DNA of 64,000 nucleotides. It comes from Nitrospira sp. (GTDB lineage Bacteria; Nitrospirota; Nitrospiria; Nitrospirales; Nitrospiraceae). Each line of letters opens with the position of its first letter. Position 1 is the stretch's first letter. Of the stretch, positions 8,972 through 17,512 are shown in pieces. Position numbers and translations under genes: made by a program. Location: assembly GCA_018242725.1 (NCBI GenBank), contig JAFEBI010000023.1, forward strand, positions 83,965-147,964, read 5' to 3'. The notes beneath the pieces are model-generated. The model had not been told where the DNA came from. It worked only from the letters and a program-made list of their open reading frames with translations, and did no database searches.

Positions 8972-10456
8972 ATGGATGAACTGAACGAACAGCGGCAGCA
9001 ACGGATAAAGAAACTTGACCTCCTGCGAGAGGCTGGCATCGCACCCTACGGGACCCGGTTCGAGGTAAAAGACCGGGCCGGACAGCTCATCAAGTCTCAT
9101 GGTGAGAAAACCAAGGACACGCTTGAACAGGAAAAGATCTCTTGTACCTTTGCCGGGCGTGTGATTGCCCTTCGTCGTTTCGGCAAGGCCGGATTCGCCG
9201 TGTTACAGGACGGATCCGACCGCCTCCAGGTCTACCTCAAGAAAGATCTCCTGTCGAATCAGGCCTATACCGTTGTCGAGCAACTCGATCTCGGCGACTG
9301 GGTCGGCGTTACCGGAACGTTGTTTCGTACCAAGACGGACGAATTCACGGTTGAAGTTCGTCACCTGACGTTTCTCAGTAAGGCCCTTCGCCCGCTGCCA
9401 GAAAAATGGCATGGGCTGACCGACGTCGAAACGAGATATCGGCAGCGCTACGTGGATTTGATCGCCAATCCTCAAGTCCACCAGATCTTCGCCACTCGAA
9501 GCCGCATCATCGCCGGAATCAGATCATTTCTCATCGAACGAGGATTCCTGGAGGTAGAGACCCCGATGATGCACCCCATTCCCGGTGGCGCAGCCGCGAA
9601 ACCTTTCGTAACGCATCACAATGCGCTCGGCGTGGATCTCTATCTGCGTATCGCACCAGAGCTCTATCTGAAGCGGCTGATCGTCGGGGGATTCCCACGA
9701 GTCTTTGAGATCAACCGCAACTTTAGGAATGAAGGCATCTCAACGATTCACAATCCAGAATTTACGATGCTGGAATTCTACATGTCCTATGCGGACTATC
9801 AGGATCTGATCGCCCTCACCGAGGAATTGATCTCCGGCTTGGCTCAGCAGGTCTTGGGGACGACGGTGATTCAATACCAGGGCAAGGAGATCATCCTCAC
9901 GCCACCCTGGCGGCGATGGTCCTACCACCAGGCCATCATGGAGATGAATGGTCTTGACCCGTCGGTACTCCAAGATCGTGACAAGGCCTTGGCAGCAGCC
10001 AAACAGCTGAATGTTCACGTAGACCCCACATCCACCTTGTTCGCGATCCTCAACGAGATCTTCGAGGAAACCGTTGAGCCGAACCTTCAACAGCCGACCT
10101 TTATCACCGACTACCCAATTGAAATTTCCCCGCTCGCGAGACGGAAGGATACTGATCCAGCCTTGACCGATCGATTCGAGCTGTACATCGCCGGCAGAGA
10201 GATTGCGAACGCATTCTCCGAGTTGAATGATCCGCTGGACCAACGTGAGCGGTTTGAAGGCCAGGCCGCTCAGCGTGAAGCGGGCGATGAGGAAGCCCAT
10301 CTTGTCGATGAAGATTTCTTGCGCGCCCTCGAATTCGGCATGCCCCCGACCGCCGGAGAGGGGATCGGGATCGACCGTCTGATCATGCTGTTGACCGACC
10401 AGGCATCTATTCGAGACGTCGTCCTCTTTCCTCAGCTCCGACCGGAGAAATCGTAA
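8972..10456 (+). CDS. lysS: Lysyl-tRNA synthetase, class II
   Basis: 494 residues, normal length for LysS. An N-terminal OB-fold anticodon-binding domain (about 55-165, FAGRVIALRRFGKAGFAVLQD) precedes the class II catalytic core. Motif 1 lies near FLIERGFLEVETPMM, motif 2 is RVFEINRNFRNEGIS, and motif 3 is GEGIGIDRLIMLLTD near the C-terminus. It charges tRNA-Lys in the cytoplasm. It follows prfB by 38 bases and precedes lolC/E by two bases, so the three are probably co-transcribed; the prfB-lysS pair is common in bacteria. Confidence 0.96.
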   Translation: MDELNEQRQQRIKKLDLLREAGIAPYGTRFEVKDRAGQLIKSHGEKTKDTLEQEKISCTFAGRVIALRRFGKAGFAVLQDGSDRLQVYLKKDLLSNQAYTVVEQLDLGDWVGVTGTLFRTKTDEFTVEVRHLTFLSKALRPLPEKWHGLTDVETRYRQRYVDLIANPQVHQIFATRSRIIAGIRSFLIERGFLEVETPMMHPIPGGAAAKPFVTHHNALGVDLYLRIAPELYLKRLIVGGFPRVFEINRNFRNEGISTIHNPEFTMLEFYMSYADYQDLIALTEELISGLAQQVLGTTVIQYQGKEIILTPPWRRWSYHQAIMEMNGLDPSVLQDRDKALAAAKQLNVHVDPTSTLFAILNEIFEETVEPNLQQPTFITDYPIEISPLARRKDTDPALTDRFELYIAGREIANAFSELNDPLDQRERFEGQAAQREAGDEEAHLVDEDFLRALEFGMPPTAGEGIGIDRLIMLLTDQASIRDVVLFPQLRPEKS

Positions 10457-10458
10457 GA

Positions 10459-11736
10459 GTGACCCTTCCCTTTGAAATCTTCGTTGGGCTCCGCTATCTA
10501 CGCGCCAAGCGCCGGAACCGGACCATTTCGCTGAACACCTTCGTATCGATCGCCGGCATTACATTGGGCGTCGCGGCACTGATCGGAACAGTCGGCATCA
10601 TGACGGGATTCAGGGAGGACATCCAGAGCAAGATTCTCGGCACCACCGCTCATATCATTGTTCAAGAACGCATGAAAGAGAATATGACCGACTATGAGCG
10701 CTTGGCCGATACGGTTCAGACGGTACCCGACGTAGTGGCCGCGACACCGTTTGTCCTGAGACAGGTGCTCCTCACCACACCATCAGGCGTACAGGGGATC
10801 GTCCTTCGCGGGATCGACCCACAACGAGAAGCGAATGTGACAGAGCTCGCCAAAAACATTACGACAGGGCAGTTAGGCGACCTCCTCACACCGATCAAGG
10901 TGATGCAGGCTCCTGCCGACGACCCTCAAGGGGAACCACGTCCCGTTGAAAAACCAGGCATCATTCTAGGCAAGGAGCTGGCTCTCAGATTGGGAGTGTT
11001 TATCGGCGATACTGTGAATGTGGTCTCTCCCGTCGGACCGATCAGCGCGATGGGCATGGTTCCCAAGATTCGAACCTTTGCCGTCGTCGCCCTCTTTCAT
11101 TCCGGCATGTACGAGTACGATTCGTCTCTGGCCTATATCGAACTCGGTGAAGCCCAGAAGTTTTTCAACATGGCCGCCAGCGTGACCGGCGTGGAAGTCA
11201 AAGTCACCGATGTGTTCCGTGCCGCGGATATCGCTCGCACTATTGAACAGGAGTTAGGATTCAGTCATGGGGCGAGAGATTGGATGCAGATGAATCGCAA
11301 TCTTTTTTCGGCGCTTAAGCTGGAGAAGACGATGATGTTTCTCCTCCTGGTCCTGATCACGATTGTAGCCTCCTTCAACATCGTCAGCACATTGACCATG
11401 ATCGTCACGGAGAAGCAGAAGGAAATTGCGATCCTCAAGGCAATGGGCGCGACGAAGCAGAGCATTCGCCGTATCTTCATGCTCAACGGATTGATCATCG
11501 GATTCACCGGAACCGGCATCGGAATCCCGTTAGGCTATGCGTTTCTCTGGCTGATTCAAACGTTTTGGACCTTCGACCCGAGCGTGTATTACATCTCAAC
11601 CATTCCCGTGCACGTGTTGGCAGAGGACGTGTTGCTCGTGGCGGGATCGGCCATTTTGATCAGTTTTGTCGCAACGGTCCACCCGGCCAATCAGGCCGCA
11701 AAACTGGAACCAGTGGCGGCGTTGCGATATGAGTAG
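10459..11736 (+). CDS. lolC: LolC/LolE-type lipoprotein-releasing ABC permease
   Basis: 425 residues starting at GTG 10459, two bases after lysS. The topology is MacB/FtsX-like: an N-terminal helix (about 28-50, LNTFVSIAGITLGVAALIGTVG), a large periplasmic domain (about 55-275), then three C-terminal helices near 285-310, 335-360 and 385-410. The cytoplasmic coupling segment EKQKEIAILKAMGATKQSIRRIF is typical of the family. With LolD it should extract mature lipoproteins from the inner membrane and hand them to LolA. A single permease gene next to lolD suggests a homodimeric transporter (LolF-like use) rather than separate C and E subunits. The C versus E label is arbitrary. Confidence 0.9.
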   Translation: MTLPFEIFVGLRYLRAKRRNRTISLNTFVSIAGITLGVAALIGTVGIMTGFREDIQSKILGTTAHIIVQERMKENMTDYERLADTVQTVPDVVAATPFVLRQVLLTTPSGVQGIVLRGIDPQREANVTELAKNITTGQLGDLLTPIKVMQAPADDPQGEPRPVEKPGIILGKELALRLGVFIGDTVNVVSPVGPISAMGMVPKIRTFAVVALFHSGMYEYDSSLAYIELGEAQKFFNMAASVTGVEVKVTDVFRAADIARTIEQELGFSHGARDWMQMNRNLFSALKLEKTMMFLLLVLITIVASFNIVSTLTMIVTEKQKEIAILKAMGATKQSIRRIFMLNGLIIGFTGTGIGIPLGYAFLWLIQTFWTFDPSVYYISTIPVHVLAEDVLLVAGSAILISFVATVHPANQAAKLEPVAALRYE

Positions 11737-11762
11737 ACTCACAAGACTCAGCATTGAGGACC

Positions 11763-11818
11763 GAGGACTGAATCGTCATTACCCATCCCAATATTTTGAG
11801 CTTCAGCCTTCAGTCCTC
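11763..11818. repeat. Inverted repeat between lolC/E and lolD
   Basis: GAGGACTGAA (11763-11772) is repeated in inverse orientation as TTCAGTCCTC (11809-11818), a perfect 10-bp stem with a 36-base loop. Similar degenerate units (GAGGACCGAG) sit beside the left arm. It lies in the 92-base gap before lolD and may be a small dispersed repeat. Confidence 0.5.
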
Positions 11819-11828
11819 ATCGCGGAAC

Positions 11829-12491
11829 ATGATTAACGTCACCAATCTATATAAGTCCTTCTCGATGGGATCCTACGAAGTACCCGTGCTCAAGGGAATC
11901 AACCTTGAGATACAGCGCGGCGAGCTGGTCGCCATTGTAGGCGCCTCCGGGGCCGGGAAAAGCACCTTGCTCCACATTATTGGCACCCTCGATAACCCGA
12001 GCAGTGGGACCGTCACGTTCGATGGGCAAGACCTCTTTCGCATGACCGAGGCGCAACAAGCGGAGTTCCGTAATCGACGGATCGGGTTTGTCTTCCAATT
12101 CCATCACTTACTCGCTGAATTCACTGCTCTGGAAAATGCCTGCATGCCGGCGTTCGTGCAACGTCGCGACCCCACCGTTGTTAAGGCAGAAGCCACCACC
12201 ATCCTCACGGAAGTTGGATTGGGTCATCGGTTGCATCACAAGCCCGGAGAACTATCAGGAGGAGAACAGCAGCGAGTCGCCATGGCTCGCGCGCTCATGC
12301 AAAAACCGAATGTGGTCTTGGCTGATGAACCAACCGGCAACCTCGATACCCACAGCGGAGACGGGTTGTTTGGATTGATGCGCATGTTGAGCAAGACGCG
12401 CGGCACGACCTTCGTGATCGTCACGCATAACGACAAGCTCTCCGCCCAGTCCGACCGAATTATCCACATGCAGGACGGACAAATCGTCTGA
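11829..12491 (+). CDS. lolD: LolD-type lipoprotein-releasing ABC ATPase
   Basis: 220 residues from ATG 11829; the frame is open to a TTG at 11796, but homology begins at MINVTNLYKSF. Walker A is GASGAGKSTLL, the Q-loop lies near GFVFQFHHLL, the ABC signature is LSGGEQQRVAMARAL, Walker B is VVLADEPTGNLD, and the switch His is in VIVTHN. It energises the adjacent permease to release outer-membrane lipoproteins from the inner membrane. The FQFHHLL segment and length match the LolD/MacB-type subfamily. A strong hairpin follows the stop codon, so this is probably the end of the prfB-lysS-lol transcript. Confidence 0.93.
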   Translation: MINVTNLYKSFSMGSYEVPVLKGINLEIQRGELVAIVGASGAGKSTLLHIIGTLDNPSSGTVTFDGQDLFRMTEAQQAEFRNRRIGFVFQFHHLLAEFTALENACMPAFVQRRDPTVVKAEATTILTEVGLGHRLHHKPGELSGGEQQRVAMARALMQKPNVVLADEPTGNLDTHSGDGLFGLMRMLSKTRGTTFVIVTHNDKLSAQSDRIIHMQDGQIV

Positions 12492-12504
12492 AGGTAACTC
12501 GCCA

Positions 12505-12567
12505 TCCGACGAGATGGCTCACCTCTTTCGCATTTCTTCTGTATCTTGGGAGCCATCTCGCGTCGGA
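12505..12567 (+). terminator. Long hairpin after lolD
   Basis: TCCGACG-AGATGGCTC (12505-12520) pairs with GAGCCATCT-CG-CGTCGGA (12550-12567), a 16-bp stem with a two-base bulge and a pyrimidine-rich loop. It begins 14 bases after the lolD stop. There is no T-run after it, so it may stabilise the 3' end or be a repeat element rather than an intrinsic terminator. Confidence 0.45.
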
Positions 12568-12669
12568 CACCCCCCTCCTACCCTCACGCTGACCGGTGAG
12601 CAACCTGCGATTCCTTGACGAACATTTGATCCTTCTCTAGACTCGCGTAGATTCCCATTTGCTCTAGAG

Positions 12670-13821
12670 ATGAACATGCACTGCCCATCGCCGTTTCGCA
12701 TAGGCCTGTTGTTGGCCCTGTCTGCATGGCCTTCACTCGCAGCGGCGGCGGAATTCGTCATCTCAGGCCCTCGTGCCATGGGCATGGGCGGAGCCGGGGT
12801 TGCCGTCACAACCAATGCGCTCGCCACCTACTGGAACCCCGCCGGCCTGGCCATGACTCAAACCGTAGACATTCGTCTTCAGGGTGGTGGACAGGCGACG
12901 GATCGGCAGGGCATCGGGGATGCCCTGCATGACCTGGAGAACTTCGATCGTAACGATACATCTCTAGCCAACCAAGCTAAAGCCCAGTCGATTGCCGACC
13001 GTATCAATCGACCAGGCGCCACGGTTTCAGTCAACGGATCGGCCGGCCTCTATTTCAAAGGACACATTGGTGAACATGCATTCGGATTCAACGTATCGGA
13101 CGTTGCTACCGGTGGAGGATTCGTTTCAACACCCGTGACAGTCACTCCACCTAGTAGCCCAGGATCACCCATCACCGCAACTGGTCAAATGGCGCTTCGC
13201 GGCCTGGAAGCCAGGCAACTAGCTTTTTCCTATGCCTATGCCTTCGCCGACAAGATGTTTTCCATCGGAATAACGGCAAAGGTCATTCAAGGCGCGTCGT
13301 ACAATGGCTCCACTGAACTTCACGGGGGAAGTGGGGTCAGCACAACCGATCACTTCGGTAAACCGAACATCTCCACGACCTACGGAATTGACGTCGGAGC
13401 AATCTATCGGCCATCCTCGTGGATTAGAATGGGGGTCGTCGCAAAGGATATCAACACACCAACGTTCGATGCCGCCGGCGGAGGCACGCTGAAGTTAGAG
13501 CCTCAAGTTCGAGTCGGTCTTGCATTGAACCCTTATTCGACTCTCACCTTAACAGCCGATGTAGACGCGACATCGAACAAGACCTTTGTCCCAGGTGTGA
13601 AGAGCCAGCTGCTGAGTTTGGGACTCGAACAGACAATTTTGTCGGAATTCCTTTCGTTTCGGATCGGAACATTCAAAAATATGCAGGATGCATCAACTCC
13701 CTTTGTCCCGACAGCAGGCTTAGGCATCCGGTGGTTTAATTTCCGAGCCGATGCCGGTGGAGGATATGACTTTCGTGAAAAAGGCGCGCTCGTGTCCGCT
13801 TCTATTTCCTTGACCTTCTAA
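12670..13821 (+). CDS. Outer-membrane beta-barrel protein, TraF/OmpP1-like
   Basis: 383 residues with a clear signal peptide (cleavage near AAAA-EFVISGP, about residue 28). The mature start SGPRAMGMGGAGVAVTTNALATYWNPAGLA is the hallmark of the FadL/OmpP1-related and TraF_2 (PF13729-like) barrel families. The rest is alternating beta-strand sequence ending in ...ALVSASISLTF; the terminal Phe is expected of outer-membrane barrels. Function within the family is unknown; transport of hydrophobic compounds is typical of FadL but unproven here. It is followed 15 bases later by a lipoprotein gene, perhaps a functional pair. Confidence 0.8.
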   Translation: MNMHCPSPFRIGLLLALSAWPSLAAAAEFVISGPRAMGMGGAGVAVTTNALATYWNPAGLAMTQTVDIRLQGGGQATDRQGIGDALHDLENFDRNDTSLANQAKAQSIADRINRPGATVSVNGSAGLYFKGHIGEHAFGFNVSDVATGGGFVSTPVTVTPPSSPGSPITATGQMALRGLEARQLAFSYAYAFADKMFSIGITAKVIQGASYNGSTELHGGSGVSTTDHFGKPNISTTYGIDVGAIYRPSSWIRMGVVAKDINTPTFDAAGGGTLKLEPQVRVGLALNPYSTLTLTADVDATSNKTFVPGVKSQLLSLGLEQTILSEFLSFRIGTFKNMQDASTPFVPTAGLGIRWFNFRADAGGGYDFREKGALVSASISLTF

Positions 13822-13830
13822 TGGTATACT
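13822..13830 (+). promoter_or_regulatory. Extended -10 just ahead of the lipoprotein ATG
   Basis: TGGTATACT fits the extended -10 consensus and ends six bases before the ATG at 13837. Initiation there would place the transcript start at or within a few bases of the ATG, giving a leaderless mRNA. No -35 is visible. Confidence 0.3.
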
Positions 13831-13836
13831 AAACCC

Positions 13837-14442
13837 ATGCTGACTCGATCATCTACGCACATCCTATCTCTCGCATTATTTGTTGTATTACTCAACGGCT
13901 GCGGTGGGTTACAGGAGGTGTGGGAGGGCCCTGGCGCCAGGGTGTTTCGCCCCCAGACCATCGCCGTACTGCCACCGATGGCCAGCCAGTACGACAGCGC
14001 TCGCGAAGACATTCAGGATGTCCTGGTGGGAGCCTTAAATCGGCAAGGCAATATCGAGCGGGTCGTCTCGCCTGAAAATGTCACGGATATCTTTCAAGCT
14101 TCAAAAGAGGCGTTTGATTCACTGGTGTTCTACTTTTCTCGCCTAGAGATGACCGGACAATCCGACAAAGATTCGGCCATCAAGCTTGGGAAAGCGCTGA
14201 ACGTCGACTCATTCCTCGTCGTGCGAGTCAACTCATGGGAATACGTCCGCAAGGAAGGCGATAACGTCGGGCGAGTGGGTCTGAGCCTTCGACTGATCGA
14301 TGCCGCCACCGGCACGACAGTCTGGAAAGCACGTCACGAACGGTCAGACAGTTATATGTTCATCAAGCCGAGCCTCAAGGACATTGCACGAGAGCTCGCC
14401 AGCGAGATGATCCGATACATGCCCCCGACAGCCAAGAAGTAA
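13837..14442 (+). CDS. GNA1162/DUF799-like lipoprotein
   Basis: 201 residues with a lipoprotein signal peptide: hydrophobic LSLALFVVLLNGC, lipobox L-N-G-C at about residue 23. The mature protein resembles the DUF799/GNA1162-type, TolB-N-fold-like periplasmic lipoproteins: FRPQTIAVLPPMASQYDSAREDIQDVLVGALN, then DSFLVVRVNSWEY, LRLIDAATGTTVWKARHE and a final helix. Gly after the Cys favours outer-membrane sorting. It lies 15 bases after the barrel gene, so an outer-membrane partner role is plausible. There is no obvious ribosome binding site, in keeping with the -10 element just upstream. Confidence 0.7.
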   Translation: MLTRSSTHILSLALFVVLLNGCGGLQEVWEGPGARVFRPQTIAVLPPMASQYDSAREDIQDVLVGALNRQGNIERVVSPENVTDIFQASKEAFDSLVFYFSRLEMTGQSDKDSAIKLGKALNVDSFLVVRVNSWEYVRKEGDNVGRVGLSLRLIDAATGTTVWKARHERSDSYMFIKPSLKDIARELASEMIRYMPPTAKK

Positions 14443-14925
14443 GACTCCCTCGTCGTCTCCCTAATCCGTATTGCACACTTGTCCTATATCACAAGCTTCA
14501 TTCTTACCACCTTGTTCCACATTGCATCCCGTGTTTCCTACCTGCGTTGAGCCTTGTCGAGCATTGGGAGAGCAAAGTTGATGCAGTAGTGACTCTCCGT
14601 ATGTCTGGAGTCACTGACCGGATGTCTGGTATCTCACGAGACTGGGCCCAAAGCCATCGCGCACGAAATGACGTGACGATCGACAATCTATGAACTGAAC
14701 GAAATAATAACCGGGTATCTCTTGGAACAATTGTTGAGGTGATCCGCCCTACAACGGGGTTATCAGATATCCACAAGGGAGTCCCTGATCATGCGCGTGT
14801 TGGGTTTGAACGAGAACGGCCGGCCTCTTGCAAGGCCGACCGTTACAGAACCCGCAGATTTGGCTTCTGAGCAGTCTTGCAAGCCTGTTCAGGAGCACCA
14901 ACTGTTCCCTTTCAAAGAAGGGAAC
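14443..14925. other. Convergent intergenic region with two hairpins
   Basis: Between two convergent genes, with no credible coding frame. One hairpin is at 14815-14844 (AACGGC CGGCCT / AGGCCG ACCGTT, six-base loop, one mismatch). A second perfect 8-bp hairpin at 14904-14925 (GTTCCCTT / AAGGGAAC) abuts the stop of the minus-strand gene. Neither has a strong T-tract, but both are placed to end transcription or protect RNA ends. Confidence 0.45.
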
Positions 14926-16062
14926 TCATAGTGGAACACGGGATAGAAACGTCAACGCCCCGGTGATCGTATCACTGATGCTATAGGCTGAGATATCACT
15001 CGAAGCGCGATTCACCGAATAGACAAATTTCCCCGTCGGATCGACCGCGATACCTTCTGGGTCGCCGCTTGCGGAAAACTTTGGCCCCGCTGTCAACAAG
15101 CCGGTTGCCGCGTCGACCGTATAAGTCGAGATAGTGTTCGCTTGGCCATCAGCTACATACGCAAGCTTCCCAGACGGATCGACGGTCACACCCTCCGGGC
15201 CAATACCCGTCGAAAATGGCGAACCCAACAATGATGCCAGTCCCCCTGTTGAATTAATGCTATACGCCGAGACAGTATTCGATTCCTCATTCGTGACATA
15301 GAGGAATGATCCGGTTGGGTGTATCGCGATCGCATTCGGACCTTTAGCAGTTGTTAAAGGCAGGTTTGGCACCGTCACATCCTCCAATTTTCCCGTTGTC
15401 GCGTTAATCCCATAAGTTGAGATAGTATCTGCTCTAAAATTCGCGACATAGGCCCGTGTTCCCGTGCTATTGATGGCGACGGCATCAGGACCTCCACCTG
15501 TAAGCTTGTGCTCCACCAATTCCAACAACCCGTTTGCGACTATCTTATAGACCGAGACAGTATCCGAATTAAAATTCGTGACATACACGAAGTTGCGTGT
15601 CCAATCCACGGTGATAGAACCAGGTCCATCCCCTGCTGAAACTGGAGAACCCAGCGATGCCAGCCCCCCGTCCGTCCCAATCGTATAGGCCGATACTGTA
15701 TTTGAACTATAATTTGTCACATATGCCAACTTCCGTGTGCTGTTCGCCGCAATGAACGTCGGCTGAAATCCCGCGCAGATTTCCCCTCTCCTTGTCAAAA
15801 CTCCCGAGCTCTCGACCTTATACCAAACGACCCTATGCCCAGGAGTATGCACCGCATAGGCAAAGCCCCCAGTGATGGCCGGCGGTCCCTGGGGAACAGG
15901 AAAGGCTGTAACCGAGGAAGTAGGGGCGCAAGGATTTCCGGAAGCATTATTATTACTAGTGCTATTGCTCGCGGAACATCCGGCTCCGATTGCCACCAAA
16001 AGGCTAACGGACAGCCCTGACGCCAGTAAACGAGAACGTTGCTGCGCAATAGATAAATACAT
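14926..16062 (-). CDS. YncE/lactonase-type beta-propeller lipoprotein
   Basis: 378 residues. Lipoprotein signal at the N-terminus, with lipobox A-G-C in LLVAIGAGCSASN. The mature protein is built from about seven repeated blades of some 45 residues, each carrying the pattern AYVTN/FVYVTNxxSxTVSxYxI (for example YVTNYSSNTVSAYTI, YVTNFNSDTVSVYKI, YVTNEESNTVSAYSI). This is the fold of the 6-phosphogluconolactonase-like and YncE/NHL surface proteins. The repeats are nearly identical in places, so it is more likely a binding or surface protein than a catabolic lactonase. The ribosome binding site GAGGAAAGGA lies just upstream of the ATG. No partner genes are nearby. Confidence 0.8.
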   Translation of the reverse strand: MYLSIAQQRSRLLASGLSVSLLVAIGAGCSASNSTSNNNASGNPCAPTSSVTAFPVPQGPPAITGGFAYAVHTPGHRVVWYKVESSGVLTRRGEICAGFQPTFIAANSTRKLAYVTNYSSNTVSAYTIGTDGGLASLGSPVSAGDGPGSITVDWTRNFVYVTNFNSDTVSVYKIVANGLLELVEHKLTGGGPDAVAINSTGTRAYVANFRADTISTYGINATTGKLEDVTVPNLPLTTAKGPNAIAIHPTGSFLYVTNEESNTVSAYSINSTGGLASLLGSPFSTGIGPEGVTVDPSGKLAYVADGQANTISTYTVDAATGLLTAGPKFSASGDPEGIAVDPTGKFVYSVNRASSDISAYSISDTITGALTFLSRVPL

Positions 16063-17512
16063 AAGATCCTTTCCTCTATAATGTTAATAAGCCATCTTCT
16101 ATTTACACGCTTTGTAAGCTACCGAATTGTCGAAGTTGGTTCAAGGCACACGGGCGTATAAATGTCCCTACAGAAGATGGGAGAGCACGTAACTACTATT
16201 ATGTGTGAATGGTGCAGAGAGCAGAACTCGTTCTCCATAGGCCTTTCATTTAATGAGCATCATCCGACCGAGTCTTGTCTGTATAAGTATGAACCCGATC
16301 ACAAACCAGTCGTTCCTAGCGGTTAGTCCATAGGAATCGATGGACGCGTTAAACACGGCCAGACTGAACGCCTGATCATTTGTTGAGAATAAGATCTACG
16401 GATACATGCAGAACATTACACTGACAAGCATCAGAAAAATAAACATACTGGATGCAGAAATACGGAGGCGTTGGGATGGCGAAGCCGGAAATACAGGCCG
16501 TACCTAGTCTGATAGAACCGATCAATGAAATATGGCATACTGTACGACTTCGGGAAAAGTTGAGAGCCGGGCTCGACTGAACCATAGGCACGACGATGAC
16601 AGTCAGCACCGTGCACCCTGCTGACACTTACCAGAGAATCTTGATAGCCTCGACGGCCTGTTGATACAGAATACCTTCAATTTCCACGGCGAGGCAATTC
16701 GCTCTGTGAAACGCCAGGAGCACCACACTGGTCAGTCCCAGCAACACGGTAAACCAATCGAGAATCCCTGATATCGATCCCGGCTGAAAAATAGGTCGAG
16801 TGCGAAACGAAGAAATTTTTTCTCTTGATTTTAAAGAGACTCCACGAATCAATTTGCCAACTTCGTACCGAAGACCATCGCCAGGGAAGCTACTGATGGT
16901 AAAGGCTGCATCCCAAGCCTGCCTCCACAGCAGATGATCGACCTACGCTCGCAATTCCACCGCCAGGCCTCGAAAGATGAGCTGCCACAGCACCACGATC
17001 ATGGCTAAATGGAAACCGGTGAATCCATCGCGTAGGCCTTGGATTAGGCGAAAAACAAAGCGTTGCCAGTAGCGACAGCCACACCTTGTTGGCGATCCAT
17101 ACCAGACCGATAGAGGTCAACGCCGTTCTCCGTTTTGGTTCGAGCGATGAGCTGAGAGAGCATCTCGATGCCGAAATCAAACTCATCCAAGACCACATGT
17201 ATGGCGAACTTCAACGTGACCATGACACACCTTTCGTCCTGACCGGTTGCTAAGCCAACTCCTGCATATGGTCGCGTACGACATCCTAAACCTGAATCAG
17301 ACTCCTAGGCATTACTCCTTCCCAGTGCAATCTCTTTACCGGACAAGAAGACCTCCGGTGAAGTATGATCATTCAAAGAGACTCCTTACGACATTATAAT
17401 TTTTATTCCTAATATTATAGCTAATGCGTCTACTTTAGGAGGGATTGATTTATTGTCCGAGACAAGTTACCTACTACTTCGGCCACTCTAACCTCCAAAG
17501 AGAGGAAAAGAG
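16063..17512. other. 1.4-kb gene-poor stretch
   Basis: No intact recognisable gene. The part nearest 16062 should hold the promoter of the minus-strand beta-propeller gene. A decayed minus-strand membrane-protein frame occupies about 16628-17100 (separate entry). A 59-codon minus-strand frame from ATG 17223 (MVTLKFAIHVVLDEFDF...) ends at 17044. The segment 17390-17460 is AT-rich and could hold the promoter of the sugar-dehydrogenase gene. Confidence 0.4.
16628..17100 (-). pseudogene. Decayed two-helix membrane protein
   Basis: A single minus-strand frame reads RYWQRFVFRLIQGLRDGF, then a hydrophobic stretch TGFHLAMIVVLWQLIFRGLAVEL, a TAG at 16943-16945, and continues VDHLLWRQAWDAAF. A second hydrophobic segment WFTVLLGLTSVVLLAFHRA is followed by CLAVEIEGILYQQAVEAIK and a stop at 16628. 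Sensible sequence on both sides of one stop suggests a recently inactivated gene. The family is not recognised. The two halves look alike (LAVEL...LLWRQAWDA versus LAVEIEGILYQQAVEA), hinting at an internal duplication. Confidence 0.4.

Noticed and set aside
14504..14776. 90-codon minus-strand frame between convergent genes
   Set aside because: Arg/Ser-rich composition typical of a random frame; no start signal.
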